This document shows, piece after piece, positions 62,691-64,000 of a stretch of DNA of 64,000 nt. The stretch spans positions 1-64,000 of the forward strand of contig CAYGTR010000006.1 of the NCBI GenBank assembly GCA_964352855.1. The letters are read 5' to 3'. The position numbers were made by a program, and so were the translations under genes. The DNA comes from Litorimonas sp964352855. Its GTDB lineage: Bacteria; Pseudomonadota; Alphaproteobacteria; Caulobacterales; Maricaulaceae. A model generated the notes under the pieces. The model saw only the letters and a list, made by a program, of their open reading frames with translations, had not been told where the DNA came from and did no database searches. Position 1 is the first letter of the stretch. The number at the start of each line of letters is the position of its first letter.

Positions 62691-62711
62691 AACGCCAAAA
62701 AGCTAAAACAT

Positions 62712-62742
62712 AAAAAGCTCCGACAAAAGCGGGGCTTTTTTT
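62712..62742. terminator. Bidirectional terminator between sdhB and ppa
   Basis: AAAAAGCTCCG-acaaaa-GCGGGGCTTTTTTT forms a stem with one G-U pair and U-runs on both strands, serving the convergent sdhB and ppa genes. Confidence 0.85.
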
Positions 62743-62758
62743 ATATGCATATTGAAAC

Positions 62759-63286
62759 TTATTTTTTGACGGCTTTAATTCCGGCTTCAATCAATTCGCC
62801 TGCCTTGGCGGCATCTTCCCAACCCAAGACTTTCACCCATTTATTGACTTCTAAATCCTTATAGTGATTGAAGAAATGCGGGATACGATCTTGGAGCACT
62901 TGCGGAAGGTCTTGGTAGCATTTTATCTTGTCATAATAAGGTGTCAGCCTGCTGTGAGGCACCGCCACGATTTTCTCGTCAATCCCCGCCTCATCTTCCA
63001 TCATCAACACGCCGACGGGACGAGAGCGAACGACGCAGCCCGGCATAAGCGCGCGCTGACCGACAACAAGAACATCCGTCGGATCGCCATCATCAGAAAG
63101 TGTATGCGGAATAAAGCCGTAATTACAGGGATAGCGCATAGATGTGTAAAGGAAGCGATCCACGAACATAGCACCCGAGGCTTTGTCCATTTCATATTTG
63201 ATAGGCTCGCCGCCCAGAGGCACTTCAATGATAACATTGATATCAAAAGGTGGGTTCTCACCCGCTTTGATGTTGTTGATATCCAT
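62759..63286 (-). CDS. ppa: Inorganic pyrophosphatase
   Basis: This 175-residue family I soluble pyrophosphatase hydrolyses PPi to drive biosynthesis. The signature DDGDPTDVLV holds the metal-binding aspartates. KYEMDKASG and YNYGFIP-like CNYGFIPHT complete the active site, with PYYDKI later. Its length matches bacterial enzymes. Convergent with sdhB, with a shared terminator. Confidence 0.95.
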   Translation of the reverse strand: MDINNIKAGENPPFDINVIIEVPLGGEPIKYEMDKASGAMFVDRFLYTSMRYPCNYGFIPHTLSDDGDPTDVLVVGQRALMPGCVVRSRPVGVLMMEDEAGIDEKIVAVPHSRLTPYYDKIKCYQDLPQVLQDRIPHFFNHYKDLEVNKWVKVLGWEDAAKAGELIEAGIKAVKK

Positions 63287-63362
63287 GACGCCTAAATCCT
63301 TTTGAAGCTGACTTATCAGAGATTGGAGCGCCTGATAACGCGCTATATATTTCTTGCAAGCT

Positions 63363-63980
63363 TTATGACGTTGAAAACACAGCCCAAGCGCCTGAAACGA
63401 TCATAATGATGCCGATTATAAGGTTAAAGAGGCGGGCTGCCAAAGGCCCTTTTAAAATGCGCCTTATACCTTGTGCTCCTGCCGCATAGACCGAGAGGCC
63501 GAACATTTCCAATATTGTGACTGTTAGTAACATGGTGAAGAATTGAGGCGCGAGCGGTGTCGAAGGATCAAAAAAAGTCGGCAGCAGCATGCCAAAATAG
63601 ACGACGGGCATGGGAGAGGTTATTTGAAGCAGCACTCCTTTCCCATAAAGGCGAGAGCGTCGCGGTGCATCCTCGGCAGAAACATTAAGGTTTGGGAGCG
63701 CCCCAAACATGGTCGAAAGTCCCATATAGGCTAACACCAAGAGACCTATAATTTTCAAACTCAGTGTTGCCGCCGGATAGAGCTCAAATATGATCGCTGT
63801 ACCTGACGCGGCGAGAATTAACCAGATGACATTGGCCGATGCCACACCCATGGCCGGGAGAAGGGCAGAGCGAAATCCGTATCGGAAAGATGAAGCGAGC
63901 ACAAGCATAACAGCCGGCCCAGGCGTTAAGCCTCCAACAAAAAACAAAGCGACAAGCGCGAGCCACACATCAAGTGCCAT
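63363..63980 (-). CDS. LysE/RhtB-family amino acid exporter
   Basis: The 205-residue membrane protein has about six hydrophobic segments. It has the LysE-family N-terminus FFVGGLTPGPAVMLVLASSFRYG, with the PGP motif, and a later GKGVLLQITSPMPVVYF. Members export amino acids or related compounds; the substrate is unknown. The start lies near the right window edge. Confidence 0.82.
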   Translation of the reverse strand: MALDVWLALVALFFVGGLTPGPAVMLVLASSFRYGFRSALLPAMGVASANVIWLILAASGTAIIFELYPAATLSLKIIGLLVLAYMGLSTMFGALPNLNVSAEDAPRRSRLYGKGVLLQITSPMPVVYFGMLLPTFFDPSTPLAPQFFTMLLTVTILEMFGLSVYAAGAQGIRRILKGPLAARLFNLIIGIIMIVSGAWAVFSTS

Positions 63981-64000
63981 CCAGTTCTGTCACGCCTTCC

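Noticed and set aside
1..64000. CRISPR arrays, insertion sequences, prophage genes
   Set aside because: No regular repeat-spacer pattern, transposase, integrase or phage structural gene was seen on either strand.

Overview
The window reads as chromosomal DNA of a moderate-GC alphaproteobacterium, probably a marine member of the Caulobacterales/Maricaulales group (Hyphomonadaceae or Robiginitomaculaceae-like). Pointers are the split cobalamin-dependent methionine synthase, the long alphaproteobacterial-type dCTP deaminase beside apaG, an MprF/VirJ pair, DUF4197 and extensin-family proteins, and many TonB/S9/S41-type exported proteins. The genus cannot be fixed from the sequence. Almost every gene is of household or envelope type. 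The only clearly foreign or decayed material is an AT-rich hypothetical pair (2.4-3.4 kb), a wrecked HsdR-type helicase gene (30.4-31.1 kb) and a decayed tRNA next to an intact tRNA-Arg (39.9-40.2 kb).

Layout. 0-7.8 kb: the start of an exported protein, then a nucleoside-salvage neighbourhood: uridine kinase, CNT nucleoside transporter, ribokinase, purine-type phosphoribosyltransferase, nucleoside hydrolase and thymidine kinase. It also holds a 2-oxoglutarate/Fe(II) oxygenase that shares a divergent, palindrome-rich promoter with the ribokinase. 7.9-13.8 kb: membrane-anchored AraC regulator, S41 peptidase-like protein, GMC alcohol dehydrogenase and coniferyl-aldehyde-type dehydrogenase. 13.8-20.4 kb: CelD-like acetyltransferase, CDF metal exporter, DoxX-like protein, a four-gene envelope operon (DUF350, trypsin-like protease, extensin, TerB-like), and rlmN. 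20.5-23.9 kb: a 1146-residue fusion of an Amt ammonium channel to a PAS-histidine kinase-REC-REC output module. 23.9-30.1 kb: apaG, dcd, S9 peptidase, and a FecCD/BtuCD-type ABC importer.

30.1-39.5 kb: hsdR remnant, DUF900 hydrolase lipoprotein with an AraC regulator, and a divergent tripartite RND efflux operon. 39.5-47.4 kb: tRNA-Arg(CCG) and its decayed neighbour, TraB/GumN lipoprotein, a BtuB receptor under a cobalamin riboswitch, and divergently metH in two pieces with a perfect 20-bp palindrome between its -35 and -10 elements. B12 uptake and the main B12-dependent enzyme therefore share one 440-bp control region. 47.4-53.6 kb: GrlR-like protein, DegQ protease, MprF with a convergent VirJ-type hydrolase, and a lipoprotein. 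53.8-62.7 kb: the succinate dehydrogenase genes, with sdhCDA closed by a terminator built into the end of sdhA. sdhB lies 5.5 kb downstream behind a second terminator, and a hybrid histidine kinase, enoyl-CoA hydratase, DUF4197, a small hypothetical and creD lie between. 62.7-64 kb: pyrophosphatase and a LysE-type exporter.

The most notable items are the Amt-histidine-kinase fusion with its promoter palindrome, the methionine/B12 control region, the divided sdh locus with a SdhD lacking the usual haem histidine, and the oxygenase embedded in nucleoside salvage.
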